Shown here: positions 1 to 8,428 of the stretch, piece by piece
Position numbering within the stretch: the stretch's first letter is position 1
How the letters are laid out: the number at the start of each line of letters is the position of its first letter
Origin: Microcoleus sp. GA_180221_E-2-1-MAG-45_12
GTDB lineage: Bacteria; Cyanobacteriota; Cyanobacteriia; Cyanobacteriales; JAAUUE01
DNA length: 42,688 bases
Direction: 5' to 3'
Assembly (NCBI GenBank): GCA_020692245.1
Contig: JAIMKT010000015.1
Span: forward strand, 304 to 42,991
Program-made: the position numbers and the translations under genes
Notes under the pieces: generated by a model
Told to the model about the DNA's origin: nothing
The model's database searches: none
The model's input: only the letters and a program-made list of their open reading frames with translations

Positions 1-1836
1 TCCGGGGAAGCCACGACTCTAAGTAATATTGGTTTGGTGTACAGTAGCATAGGTCAGCCCCAGAAAACTTTGGAGTTTTATCAGCAATCTCTCCCGATCA
101 TGCGAGAAGTAGGCGATCGCTCCGGTGAAGCAAGAATTCTCAGTAATCTAGCCTCCTTACAACGAACTCTGAACGATCGACCCGCAGCCCTACAAAATAT
201 CCAAGCTGCCATTGCTATTGTTGAAGATATCCGGGGGCAACTAATCGACCCAGATTCCCGTACTTCCTACTTTGCCACTGTTCAAAGCTACTACAAACTA
301 CAAATTGATCTGTTGATGGAATTACACCAGCAAAATCCAGATCAAGGCTATACCACTCAAGCCTTCAACGTTACCGAGCGCTCCAAAGCCCGTACCCTCC
401 TCGAACTCCTCGCCGAATCCAAAGCCGACATCCGCACCGGAGTTGATCCCCAGTTACTGCAAACAGAACAAGATATCCAGATTCAATTGGGGGCGATCGA
501 CAAACGAAGAATTGAACTTGCCAACTCTACAGCCAATAACTCTCAACAAATTACCGCCCTCGAAACCCAACGCCAATCCCTACAAAACCAGTACCGTGAC
601 CTCCAATCCCAAATCCGGGCAACTAGTCCTAAATACGCAGCTCTCAAATATCCCCAGCCCCTAACCATAGAACAGATTCAGCAACAAATTCTTGATGACA
701 ACACTGTTATTCTTTCCTATTCCTTGGGGGAAGAGCGTAGCTATCTTTGGCTAGTTAGCAAAACCGAGATGACTAGTTACCAACTGCCCGACAGGAAATC
801 GATCGAAGACTTGGTAAACAAAAAAGTCCGTCCCCAACTCACCAATCCTCGTACCAATCGCTCTAGTTTTTTAGAAGATCCCGCCGCCTTGAGTAATATT
901 TTGTTGTCACCAGTGCTAGAGCAAATTAGCAATAAACGAATAGTCATCATTAGTGATGGAGCTTTGCAATACATTCCCTTCGCAGCCTTACCCGATCCTA
1001 GAACCGAAAATAATCGATACCAACCTCTACTAGTCAATAACGAAATTGTCTATCTTCCTTCTGCCTCCACTCTGCAAACCCTCCGCACCGAAACCCAAGG
1101 TAGAAACCCTGCTCCTCAAACCCTAGCAGTCCTTGCCGATCCAGTTTTTGCTGCCGATGACCAGCGAGTTAGCCAACGTTCTGAGACTACCCCAACTAAT
1201 GAACTACCCTTAATTGCTCAGAATGTCGATCGAGCCGCCCGTAATGCCAGAGGTGATTGGAATAGACTCCCCGGTACTCGCCAAGAAGCAAATACTATCT
1301 TGAATTTAGTCCCAGAAAGCGATCGTCTAGCTTATTTTGATTTCCAAGCCAATCGGGAAAATGCCTTGAGTAACCAGCTTTCCCAGTATCGTTTCATCCA
1401 CTGGGCAACCCACGGCTTCGCTAATGCCCAAAACCCCGAACTATCTGGCATAGTCATGTCCCTAGTACAGGAAAATGGACAAACCCAAGATGGTTATCTA
1501 CTTTTAGGAGATATTTTCAATCTCAACTTTAATGCCGATTTAGTCGTCCTTAGTGCCTGTCAAACTGGCTTGGGGGAAGTAGTGCAAGGGGAAGGCTTAA
1601 TTGGTTTAACACGGGGCTTGATGTATGCCGGAACTCCAAGAGTTGTCACTAGTTTATGGGAAGTGCCAGACACGGAAACTGCTAGTTTGATGAGTAAATT
1701 TTATGGCAAGATGTTGCAGGAAAATCTCAGACCCGCCGCAGCCTTAAGAGCCGCACAGTTAGAAATATGGCAAAGTCGGGGTTGGGTAGCTCCCTATTTT
1801 TGGGCAGCGTTTACTCTCCAAGGAGAATGGAATTAG
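1..1836 (+). CDS. TPR-CHAT domain protein, 5' end cut off by the window
   Basis: The reading frame is open from base 1 and the first codons already read as TPR sequence (SGEATTLSNIGLVYSSIG), so the gene begins upstream and the TTG at 34 is not its start. The N-terminal part holds at least two TPR units, followed by a helical, Gln-rich linker. The C-terminal 300 or so residues are a CHAT domain, the caspase-like fold of the separase/caspase clan. The expected catalytic pair is visible: His in HWATHGF (codon 1411-1413) and Cys in VVLSACQTGLGE (codon 1558-1560). Multi-copy TPR-CHAT proteins are common in filamentous cyanobacteria. Substrates are mostly unknown, and roles in regulated proteolysis or cell death are inferred. 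A 266-bp repeat-bearing gap separates it from the next gene. Confidence 0.85.
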   Translation, partial: SGEATTLSNIGLVYSSIGQPQKTLEFYQQSLPIMREVGDRSGEARILSNLASLQRTLNDRPAALQNIQAAIAIVEDIRGQLIDPDSRTSYFATVQSYYKLQIDLLMELHQQNPDQGYTTQAFNVTERSKARTLLELLAESKADIRTGVDPQLLQTEQDIQIQLGAIDKRRIELANSTANNSQQITALETQRQSLQNQYRDLQSQIRATSPKYAALKYPQPLTIEQIQQQILDDNTVILSYSLGEERSYLWLVSKTEMTSYQLPDRKSIEDLVNKKVRPQLTNPRTNRSSFLEDPAALSNILLSPVLEQISNKRIVIISDGALQYIPFAALPDPRTENNRYQPLLVNNEIVYLPSASTLQTLRTETQGRNPAPQTLAVLADPVFAADDQRVSQRSETTPTNELPLIAQNVDRAARNARGDWNRLPGTRQEANTILNLVPESDRLAYFDFQANRENALSNQLSQYRFIHWATHGFANAQNPELSGIVMSLVQENGQTQDGYLLLGDIFNLNFNADLVVLSACQTGLGEVVQGEGLIGLTRGLMYAGTPRVVTSLWEVPDTETASLMSKFYGKMLQENLRPAAALRAAQLEIWQSRGWVAPYFWAAFTLQGEWN

Positions 1837-1931
1837 TTGTGAATTTTGAAAGGGAAGCTCTAGGGGGCGATCGATAAACTGGCACAGACTAGAGATTATC
1901 CCTTGGGATCAAAGCAAGAATACTAGATATC

Positions 1932-1997
1932 AGTGAACAGTTAACAGTTAGCAGTTAGCAGTGACTTGTACTGAGCAAAGTCGAAGTAATGGATGGG
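1932..1997. repeat. Heptamer-type short repeats and a dispersed intergenic sequence
   Basis: Between the CHAT gene and the DUF2157 gene lies a run built from variants of CAGTTAG / CAGTTAA (cagtgaacagttaacag, then further units). It is followed by cttgtactgagcaaagtcg, a sequence type I recognise as scattered between genes in many filamentous cyanobacteria. The same heptamers form the ends of the inverted-repeat element at 21482-21702. There is no open reading frame here. A non-coding repeat is the only call I can support. Confidence 0.6.
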
Positions 1998-2102
1998 GTG
2001 TCGATCGAGAGTTGGAAATTACGCCAGTTTGTCATCTGGTCTCAAAAACTCTCAACCCATCAATAACTAAATATCAACAATTAAAATTATGGTGACAAAG
2101 CG

Positions 2103-3515
2103 ATGATCACAGAAAAATTTCGTCGTCAACTCCGCCAAGAAGCAGCGCAGTGGCAGACCGAAGGCTTAATTAATGAAGATTTTTATGAACAATTAGCAAC
2201 TAGATACCAGTTCGGCAGTATTGAAACCAATGCTCAAAATCGGTTTACGAATATTCTCCTCTCGATCGGCGGTCTGCTCTTGGGGTTGGGGGTAATTACC
2301 TTTGTGGCGGCAAACTGGCAGGATTGGGGTCGGGAAGTGCGGATTGTGTTGCTGTTGAGTGTGTTTATCACAGTGAATACGATCGGCTTTCAACTTTGGC
2401 AACGGGGCAGGACTCCTTGGCAGTCTTTGTTGGGGCAGGCTTTGCTATTTACCGGGGCTTTAACTTTGGGGGCAAATATGGCTCTGATGGCGCAAATGTT
2501 CCACATCGGCGGGGCAGAGTTTAAGCTCTATCTAGTCTGGGGGGCGGGGGTGTTGTTGATGGCGTACAGTCTACGGTTAACGCTTCTGGGAATGTTGGCG
2601 ATCGCCCTGATTGGCATTGGCTACTGGACAGGTTTTTCTCAAGCTGCCTCGGAAGAAAATTCGATTTGGCTCTGGGTGTTTACTCAAATGCCGATTCTCA
2701 GTGCTGCTGCCTATCTTTCCCTGGCCTACTGGTGTCGATCGAGATGGATTTTTACCGTGGGCATGATTGCGGTGATGTCTGCCCTCCTCAACTTAATGAG
2801 TTCCTATTCTTGGTTTGCCTACTGGGGAAATTGGCAGCAGGGCATTTGGGGTTTAGTGAGCTTAATTTTGCCCCCGGCTTTTCTGTGGAGTTTCCATGAT
2901 TTCCCATGGCGGCGGTCAGAGTCAGAACCAGAAGTATTTGCCTCGATCTCCAGAAAAATTGGTGTCTTCTTTATTATCTACTCTAGCTTTTTTCTCTCTT
3001 TCTACTCTTCTTGGTCATCCTCCGAAAGAAACATTATTGATATGCAAGAATATGGTGGAAATGAACTATCTTACCTTAGTTTACCCCTTGGTCTTTTCAT
3101 AATTTGGACTATCTACAATTGGGTTAGAATTGCCCACATTCAAACCACACCTCCCTACCTAAGATTAGACCTAAATAATAGTGTAATTTTGGGGATTTTA
3201 GGAACTATGGCGATCGTCAGTTTCTGGCATGGCAATATTAGTTATATTCCAGTGTTGGGAACCTTTATTTTCAATGTCTTACTATTTATTCTCGGTGCTG
3301 GTCTCACCAAAGAAGGGCTGACCAAGGGCGATCGGCTCTCCTTTTGGATGGGCATGATCCTGCTCACAGGGCAAATCTTCAGCCGGACTTTTGAATACGA
3401 AACTGGTTTACTGCTCAAATCTCTAGTCTTAATTCTCTGCGGGATTGGGGTTATGGTTGCCGGAGTTTGGTTTGAACGCTACCGCCGTCATCAGAGTGTA
3501 TTAACTCCTAACTAA
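2103..3515 (+). CDS. DUF2157 domain polytopic membrane protein
   Basis: A 470-residue protein. A soluble N-terminal helix region of about 65 residues (start MITEKFRRQLRQEA, with the motif GLINEDFYEQLATRY) precedes roughly ten to twelve hydrophobic segments. The first of these, LLLGLGVITFVAANW, is the typical DUF2157 signature. The biochemical function of the family is unknown. The next gene encodes a GDYXXLXY-type protein, and the two families are commonly adjacent or fused in bacteria, which supports a joint envelope role. The spacing to that gene is 164 bp, so one transcript is possible but not shown. The ATG start fits the family and follows a non-coding gap. Confidence 0.8.
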   Translation: MITEKFRRQLRQEAAQWQTEGLINEDFYEQLATRYQFGSIETNAQNRFTNILLSIGGLLLGLGVITFVAANWQDWGREVRIVLLLSVFITVNTIGFQLWQRGRTPWQSLLGQALLFTGALTLGANMALMAQMFHIGGAEFKLYLVWGAGVLLMAYSLRLTLLGMLAIALIGIGYWTGFSQAASEENSIWLWVFTQMPILSAAAYLSLAYWCRSRWIFTVGMIAVMSALLNLMSSYSWFAYWGNWQQGIWGLVSLILPPAFLWSFHDFPWRRSESEPEVFASISRKIGVFFIIYSSFFLSFYSSWSSSERNIIDMQEYGGNELSYLSLPLGLFIIWTIYNWVRIAHIQTTPPYLRLDLNNSVILGILGTMAIVSFWHGNISYIPVLGTFIFNVLLFILGAGLTKEGLTKGDRLSFWMGMILLTGQIFSRTFEYETGLLLKSLVLILCGIGVMVAGVWFERYRRHQSVLTPN

Positions 3516-3679
3516 TCTCTCCATAAATTCTTGATTCATCTCCAGTAAATATTTGAGTAATTAGCACTTGATTTCTAAGGGGATGTCTGAAAAGTTTCTA
3601 GTAACTAAAAGCGACTAAAGTTACTAATTACTTTCAAGTCAACCTATTATTTACAAATTCAATTTTTAGGTAAAAAATC

Positions 3680-4357
3680 ATGCAGACAATTCTCTCTAAC
3701 TACCCAGTTCCTAAACTTCCTAAATGGCGATTTTGGCTGCCTTTAATATTACAAATCCTCCTAATTATTAGCGTTCCGGCTGGGGTAGTGCATACCTACA
3801 TGACTGGCAAAACAGTATTCTTGCAAACCGCCCCCGTAGATCCCTACAGTCCCATTTTGGGATATTCACAAATCCTCAGTTATGACATTAGCAGGACAGA
3901 AACCCTGAAGAAATTACCCGGCTGGAAAGATTTCCCCAAGGATAACATTGGTGACAGTCAAGAAATAAGGCAAGAAATGAGGCAAGAAATGAGGCAAGAA
4001 ATTAAATATGACGCAACTGTTTATGTAATCCTCGAAGCTCCTTCCATTCTTGCTACCTATCCTTTCTATGAACCTTGGCGACCCGTAGCTATTCGGACAA
4101 CTCCCCCCACAAATTTACCGGATAATCAAATTTATCTGAAGGGAAAATCAAAGTTTAATCGGGTTGAGTATGGGATGGAAACCTACTACATGCCGGAGGA
4201 TCGGGTGCGGGATATTAATCAAGAATTTGCTACGGAACAGGGTATTGCCAGAGAGCAGGAAAAATTACCGCCGATCGTGGTCGAGGCAAGGATTAATCCC
4301 CAAGGGGCAGGAGTTCCTGTGAGTATCTGGGTACGCGATCGAAAATACACCTTTTAG
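3680..4357 (+). CDS. GDYXXLXY-type membrane-anchored protein
   Basis: A 225-residue protein with one N-terminal membrane segment (about residues 17-37, WLPLILQILLIISVPAGVV) and an extracytoplasmic remainder. The segment TAPVDPYSPILGYSQILSYDIS corresponds to the family signature in its cyanobacterial form: Gly-Tyr, then Leu-x-Tyr. A near-perfect in-frame 12-bp repeat encodes QE-(I/M)-RQEMRQEMRQE (about 3959-4004) and probably varies in copy number. The C-terminal stretch LPPIVVEARINPQGAGVPVSIWV is conserved-looking. It lies downstream of the DUF2157 gene. The function of both families is unknown. Confidence 0.7.
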   Translation: MQTILSNYPVPKLPKWRFWLPLILQILLIISVPAGVVHTYMTGKTVFLQTAPVDPYSPILGYSQILSYDISRTETLKKLPGWKDFPKDNIGDSQEIRQEMRQEMRQEIKYDATVYVILEAPSILATYPFYEPWRPVAIRTTPPTNLPDNQIYLKGKSKFNRVEYGMETYYMPEDRVRDINQEFATEQGIAREQEKLPPIVVEARINPQGAGVPVSIWVRDRKYTF

Positions 4358-4388
4358 GTCAATATCTAGGTCAATATCTAGGTTAGGT

Positions 4389-4838
4389 TTAAATGGGGCA
4401 TTCTCCATCATCATCTAGTTGGATGTCCCATTTGGCAGCGAGGACTTGGTTAAAGATGGCTTCGATTTCTTCAGTGTTGATTTGTTGGGATAGTTGCTCT
4501 TGGAGAGGGCTAGACAGGGGAATGAGGCGGAGTTGTCGATCGCCCTGCACCAGATCAAAATAAGCCTGTCCACTACTGGATTGACCAAGTTTTAGATAAT
4601 CAAAACTCTGAAGATTAATATATAGTCCATGATTTGCGACAAGGGTGGCACTAGCGGGCTCATTAAATACCTCAATGATACAACCCTTCCCTTGGCTGTG
4701 GGGATAACCATCAATACTGTGAATATACTGCACACAAGTCAAGTCACTTAACAAACGTTGCATGTCATTTTTGTTATTAACTATTCCTTGATCTACGATG
4801 CATGGAGTGATGATTTGAGATGAAGGTTGATGAGCCAT
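4389..4838 (-). CDS. Conserved-looking hypothetical protein, 149 aa
   Basis: I do not recognise this family. The product is soluble and acidic, with no signal peptide or membrane segment. It has a central beta-rich stretch (GCIIEVFNEPASATLVANHGLYI, then FDYLKLG and FDLVQGDRQLRLIPL) and ends in an acidic tail, LDDDGECPI. A GCGATCG-type site falls inside the coding region, as in the neighbouring genes. It converges on the GDYXXLXY gene with a 31-bp gap. The codon pattern and composition look like real coding sequence. The start ATG at 4838 gives the longest frame; Met26 is an alternative. Confidence 0.6.
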   Translation of the reverse strand: MAHQPSSQIITPCIVDQGIVNNKNDMQRLLSDLTCVQYIHSIDGYPHSQGKGCIIEVFNEPASATLVANHGLYINLQSFDYLKLGQSSSGQAYFDLVQGDRQLRLIPLSSPLQEQLSQQINTEEIEAIFNQVLAAKWDIQLDDDGECPI

Positions 4839-5258
4839 GAAGAATAGCCTATGAATAAGTTTCCAAAATAAGTTTCAGAGATGATGATGATTCTAGCCTA
4901 AAATTTCCTAATAGCCTCTACGTCAAAATACGGAAATTCTTACTAGAGAAAGCTTGACAACAGGAAAAGTTTGGCATAGTCCATATAAAATGATCGTACC
5001 TTAGATTAATCTTGGGTGAATAATGATGCTATCCCAAGTCCAAGGGTGAGTTGTCAATTTTGCTCGTTGAGCCTAGGTAATTAATTTTGCTTAACTACTG
5101 ATAAACTCGATCGGGCAAATTTCACCGCAGGCAGATAAAATCAAAAAACGCAGGGAGCCAAAAAAAATCCTTGAAAATTTCCCCTGTTGCCTTAATTCTA
5201 GGCTAGATGGTTTAGGTTTAGTATATTACAAAATAAATTTTGATGGAGCGATCGAACT
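4839..5258. other. Non-coding gap before tatA
   Basis: This is 420 bases of AT-rich sequence with no convincing reading frame. A TTGACA (near 4953) lies 24 bases before TATAAA, which is too far for a standard promoter. A 6-bp inverted repeat (CTTGGG 5011-5016, CCCAAG 5033-5038, 16-nt loop) is present but weak. The segment must hold the divergent promoters of the minus-strand gene and of tatA. Confidence 0.4.
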
Positions 5259-5465
5259 ATGTTTGGTTTAGGTTTACCAGAAATGGCAATTATTGGTGTC
5301 GTCGCAATTTTGATTTTTGGCCCCAAGAAAATTCCTGAGTTGGGCAGTGCTTTAGGGAAAACTCTCAAGGGCTTCAAGGACGAAATGGGCAAAAGTGAAG
5401 TAGAGAACCCGGAAGTAGCCGACTCTGATCTTGTGGTGGAAGATACTCCTAAAAAGTCTGAGTGA
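5259..5465 (+). CDS. tatA: Sec-independent translocase subunit TatA/E
   Basis: A 68-residue protein with the complete TatA/E layout. A short N-terminal transmembrane helix (GLGLPEMAIIGVVAILIF) is followed by the hinge FGPKKIPELG, an amphipathic helix (SALGKTLKGFKDEM) and an acidic, variable tail. TatA forms the pore-like component of the twin-arginine pathway, which exports folded proteins across the plasma and thylakoid membranes. Two likely Tat substrates are encoded later in this window (34717 and 40575). GGAG lies 11 bases before the ATG. The gene stands alone; tatC is not in the window. Confidence 0.93.
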   Translation: MFGLGLPEMAIIGVVAILIFGPKKIPELGSALGKTLKGFKDEMGKSEVENPEVADSDLVVEDTPKKSE

Positions 5466-5479
5466 ATTCTAAGTAACGG

Positions 5480-5513
5480 CTGAATAATTACTGAATAATT
5501 ACTGAATAATTGC
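5480..5513. repeat. Three tandem AT-rich 11-mers
   Basis: The 11-mer CTGAATAATTA occurs three times head to tail, the last copy ending in TTG instead of TTA. It lies just after the tatA stop and about 75 bases before a cluster of DnaA-box-like sequences. In bacterial origins, AT-rich tandem repeats beside DnaA boxes serve as the unwinding element. Here that role is only inferred from the arrangement. Confidence 0.6.
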
Positions 5514-5586
5514 TAAACAGTTAGGGAGATTAATTATTAAATCCACAGGCAGTTGCACAAAGATTCATAACCAAACCTTTAAATTT

Positions 5587-5637
5587 TGTGGAAAACTATT
5601 GCGTATCCTGTGGAAAACTCTTTAAATCTGTGGAAAA
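5587..5637. promoter_or_regulatory. Cluster of three DnaA-box-like sites (TGTGGAAAA)
   Basis: TGTGGAAAA, the reverse complement of TTTTCCACA (a cyanobacterial form of the DnaA box), occurs at 5587-5595, 5609-5617 and 5629-5637. All three are in the same orientation and spaced 22 and 20 bases apart, about two helical turns. A weaker reverse-oriented ATCCACA lies at about 5541-5547, and a GCGATCGC follows at about 5643. The spacing suggests cooperative binding. This could be part of a replication origin or a DnaA-titrating or regulatory cluster. dnaN, the usual neighbour of cyanobacterial origins, is not in the window. Confidence 0.55.
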
Positions 5638-5673
5638 CGGGGGCGATCGCCTTCTATCGATTTAGACAAAATT

Positions 5674-6711
5674 TCAGACAATATTAATAGATTGCAACAT
5701 TTTTTCTCGTTTCTTGCGGGCAATTTCTTGTAAATCTACAGTTCGATCGGTTTCATCTACAATTTCGCCAGTAATGACTTCTAGCACATCTTCCAACGTA
5801 ACCACCCCAGCAACTCCGCCATACTCATCAATAACCACCGCTAGATGTTCTCTGGCGGCAATAAAATCTTTCATGAGTTTATCGGCTCGGACTGCCTCTG
5901 GTACAAAGTTGACTTTTCGAGCCAGGTTAGCAATTTTTTCGTGGTTATTACCTTCTACTATGGCTGTCAGTAAATTTTCCTTGAGGGCAAAGCCAATAAC
6001 TTGATCAATGGAGCGATCGACCACAATAATTCTGGTGTGTTGGGAAGCAATAATATCTTTTTTGGCTTCTTCCAGCGTTAAATCTCCCCGGATATAAGTA
6101 AGGATAATCCGTGGGGTCATCAAGTCGGAAGCCGTGACATCATTTAATCTGAATACTCTTTGGATCATTTCTGCTTCGCCGCTTTCAATGATTCCTTCCT
6201 GTTGACCAATATTTGCCAGCAGTTTAATTTCTGCTTCGTTAGTTGTCGGGCGTTTCTTGCGTTTAAAAAATCGTAACGTTACATTTTCAATGATCCAGAC
6301 TATGGGGGTAAAGACTATGGCAAGCCCAGTTACAGGTAAAGCCATCATCAGAGATATGGGTTCTGAGTATCGATCGCCGATGGTCTTTGGCAAAATTTCC
6401 CCAAAAATGATAATTAAAAAAGTTAATATCCCAGAAACCAAGCCCAGCCAACTAGCTCCTAAAACTTGACTCGCAGTGTTCCCAATCAGGATGCTACCAA
6501 CAATATTAAAAATATTATTCAGAATCACGATCGTGGCGATCGGGCGACTCATATTTTCTCGAATTGCCAAGAGAGCCAGAGCCGAAGGATTGTTAGACTG
6601 AGCTAATTGTTTAACCTTGATGGGGGAAACTGAAAAAAGCGCTGTTTCTGTACTAGAACAAAGCGCTGACCCAAAAATAACGACAAATATCAAGATAGCA
6701 AGCTGTAACAT
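5674..6711 (-). CDS. CNNM/hemolysin-C family protein with CBS domains
   Basis: The N-terminal domain (about 150 residues) has four hydrophobic segments and the CNNM signature (GSALCSSTETALFSVSPIKVKQL, then IGNTASQVLG, then FGEILPKTIG). It is followed by a CBS pair whose first repeat contains VFRLNDVTASDLMTPR. The second repeat ends in the typical VIDEYGGVAGVVTLEDVLEVITGEIVDE segment. The transporter-associated C-terminal domain of longer relatives is missing, so this is the short form. CNNM proteins are linked to Mg2+ or other cation efflux. I place the start at the internal Met (6709-6711), because the 15 residues before it are not family-like and the hydrophobic helix begins right there. 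Confidence 0.85.
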   Translation of the reverse strand: MLQLAILIFVVIFGSALCSSTETALFSVSPIKVKQLAQSNNPSALALLAIRENMSRPIATIVILNNIFNIVGSILIGNTASQVLGASWLGLVSGILTFLIIIFGEILPKTIGDRYSEPISLMMALPVTGLAIVFTPIVWIIENVTLRFFKRKKRPTTNEAEIKLLANIGQQEGIIESGEAEMIQRVFRLNDVTASDLMTPRIILTYIRGDLTLEEAKKDIIASQHTRIIVVDRSIDQVIGFALKENLLTAIVEGNNHEKIANLARKVNFVPEAVRADKLMKDFIAAREHLAVVIDEYGGVAGVVTLEDVLEVITGEIVDETDRTVDLQEIARKKREKMLQSINIV

Positions 6712-7135
6712 TATGGTTTCCTGATCTAGGGAAGAATTTTTTGGAGCTAGTACCAAAGAAAAAAATTAAGAGCTTAAAAATAAAAAGTTAAGTTTTAGTC
6801 TAGCCACTATTATTCAAAGCCTGATTCAAGATACGATTGCACTAAGAATAACAAGATTGTGTTTTTATACTTTCAACATCTTTGACATCTTTTAGTTTTA
6901 TAAATATATCAAAAATCCGATTAAAAATCTGGATGAATAAAGATAAGACTACTCTCCTAACTCTTGGGACAGGCGGCGAGGGCTTTGACAGTTGGCATGA
7001 ATTTGGGATAACCTAACTCAAAGCAGTACCATTGACACTAAGCCACAAGTATAGATATATTAAAAGACTGTCTGCATAAAATTATTCAAATACTCAACTA
7101 AACACTCGACTAGAGTTGCCCATACATCTCAACTC
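6712..7135. other. Divergent promoter region between the CNNM gene and rpsL
   Basis: This is 424 bases of AT-rich sequence. One 27-codon ATG frame (about 6933) lacks any recognisable feature and is not called. TATAGATATATT at about 7049 could hold a -10 element for the ribosomal operon, but no paired -35 is clear. No terminator or structured RNA is evident. Confidence 0.35.
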
Positions 7136-7513
7136 ATGCCTACTATCCAACAGCTAATCAGAACGGCGCGCGCCAGTGCCAACGTAAAAACCAAGTCTCC
7201 AGCTCTCAAGGAATGTCCCCAACGGCGTGGAGTTTGCACTCGTGTGTACACTACCACCCCCAAAAAGCCCAACTCTGCCCTCAGAAAAGTGGCTCGGGTG
7301 CGCTTAACCTCTGGGTTTGAAGTCACTGCTTACATTCCCGGCATTGGTCACAACCTCCAAGAACACTCTGTGGTCATGATCCGGGGTGGACGGGTAAAAG
7401 ACTTGCCCGGGGTACGTTATCACATTATTCGTGGCACCTTAGATACTGCTGGGGTTAAAAACCGTTCCCAAGGTCGTTCTAAGTATGGAACGAAACGTCC
7501 TAAAAAAGCCTAG
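7136..7513 (+). CDS. rpsL: 30S ribosomal protein S12
   Basis: A 125-residue S12, complete from [15 protein letters not shown] to the basic tail [10 protein letters not shown]. The family core [21 protein letters not shown] contains the lysine known as the streptomycin-resistance position (Lys in TPKKPNS). [17 protein letters not shown] is also present. S12 sits at the decoding centre of the small subunit. It is the first gene of the str-type cluster rpsL-rpsG-fusA-tuf. The 215-bp gap to rpsG is longer than is usual inside this operon. Confidence 0.98.
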   Translation: MPTIQQLIRTARASANVKTKSPALKECPQRRGVCTRVYTTTPKKPNSALRKVARVRLTSGFEVTAYIPGIGHNLQEHSVVMIRGGRVKDLPGVRYHIIRGTLDTAGVKNRSQGRSKYGTKRPKKA

Positions 7514-7728
7514 CCTAAAAACCCTAGATAGTTTGCCAAATAGTCAACTATAGAGTCAACTATAACGATCTCAGCGATCGAGGCTGCCCATGAAGAGAAT
7601 CCTGATGGCAAGTCATTCTATAAAAATCTAAATCTATAGAACCTGTTCTCAGAATCTGTTCTCTAAGTTTCCAGGCTAGATTGCTATTCATAATCCTAAC
7701 TAGTAATTCATACATAACTAATTAATCT

Positions 7729-8199
7729 ATGTCCCGCCGTAGCAAAATCAAAAAACGTCCGGTTCCTGCCGATCCTGTCTACAACAACCGTCTAGTCAGT
7801 ATGATCGTGCGGCGAATTATGCGTCATGGCAAAAAAACCACCGCCTATAGTATTATCTATGATGCGATGAAGACGATCGAGGAACGTACTGGTGGCGACC
7901 CCCTGCCCGTGTTTGAGAAAGCCGTCCGCAATGCTACTCCCCTAGTGGAAGTCAAGGCTAGACGGGTAGGTGGAGCCACCTATCAAGTACCCATGGAAGT
8001 CCGTACCGATCGAGGCACAACCTTGGCTCTGCGGTGGTTGATCCGCTTTGCAAGAACCAGACCCGGTAAGAGCATGGCAAACAAATTGGCTAACGAGCTG
8101 ATGGATGCAGCCAACGAAACCGGAAACACCATTCGCAAGCGCGAAGAAACCCACAAAATGGCAGATGCAAACAAAGCCTTTGCCCACTACCGCTATTAA
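7729..8199 (+). CDS. rpsG: 30S ribosomal protein S7
   Basis: A 156-residue S7 of normal length, starting [12 protein letters not shown] and ending in KAFAHYRY. It carries the family blocks [19 protein letters not shown] and [14 protein letters not shown]7 nucleates assembly of the 30S head and contacts tRNA in the E site. It lies second in the cluster, with about 230 bases before fusA. No terminator is visible between them, so cotranscription is likely. Confidence 0.98.
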   Translation: MSRRSKIKKRPVPADPVYNNRLVSMIVRRIMRHGKKTTAYSIIYDAMKTIEERTGGDPLPVFEKAVRNATPLVEVKARRVGGATYQVPMEVRTDRGTTLALRWLIRFARTRPGKSMANKLANELMDAANETGNTIRKREETHKMADANKAFAHYRY

Positions 8200-8428
8200 T
8201 TTTCTTTGCCTGCCTAAACCTTACCATCAAATTTTTAGTCTCTCCTGTCCCAAACTGATTTTGACCAGCTTTAACTGACATCTTCAGGGTATTAATGGTG
8301 AATCTTGGCTTTACGAGAGAGGCTGGACGGGAAATATATTCGGCAAAGATTAGCTAAAAAGTGTAGAATTGTAAATAAACACGAACACAATTTTTAATAT
8401 CTGGGGAACCCAGAAGAAGGAGGTCACT

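Noticed and set aside
34-36. TTG as start codon of the CHAT gene
   Set aside because: The frame is open to base 1 and reads as TPR sequence before it, so the gene simply continues upstream.
4953-4993. TTGACA and TATAAA as a sigma-70 promoter
   Set aside because: The spacing is 24 bases, well outside the 16-18 expected.
6933-7016. 27-codon ATG ORF before rpsL
   Set aside because: No ribosome binding site and no similarity to known small photosystem or ribosomal proteins.
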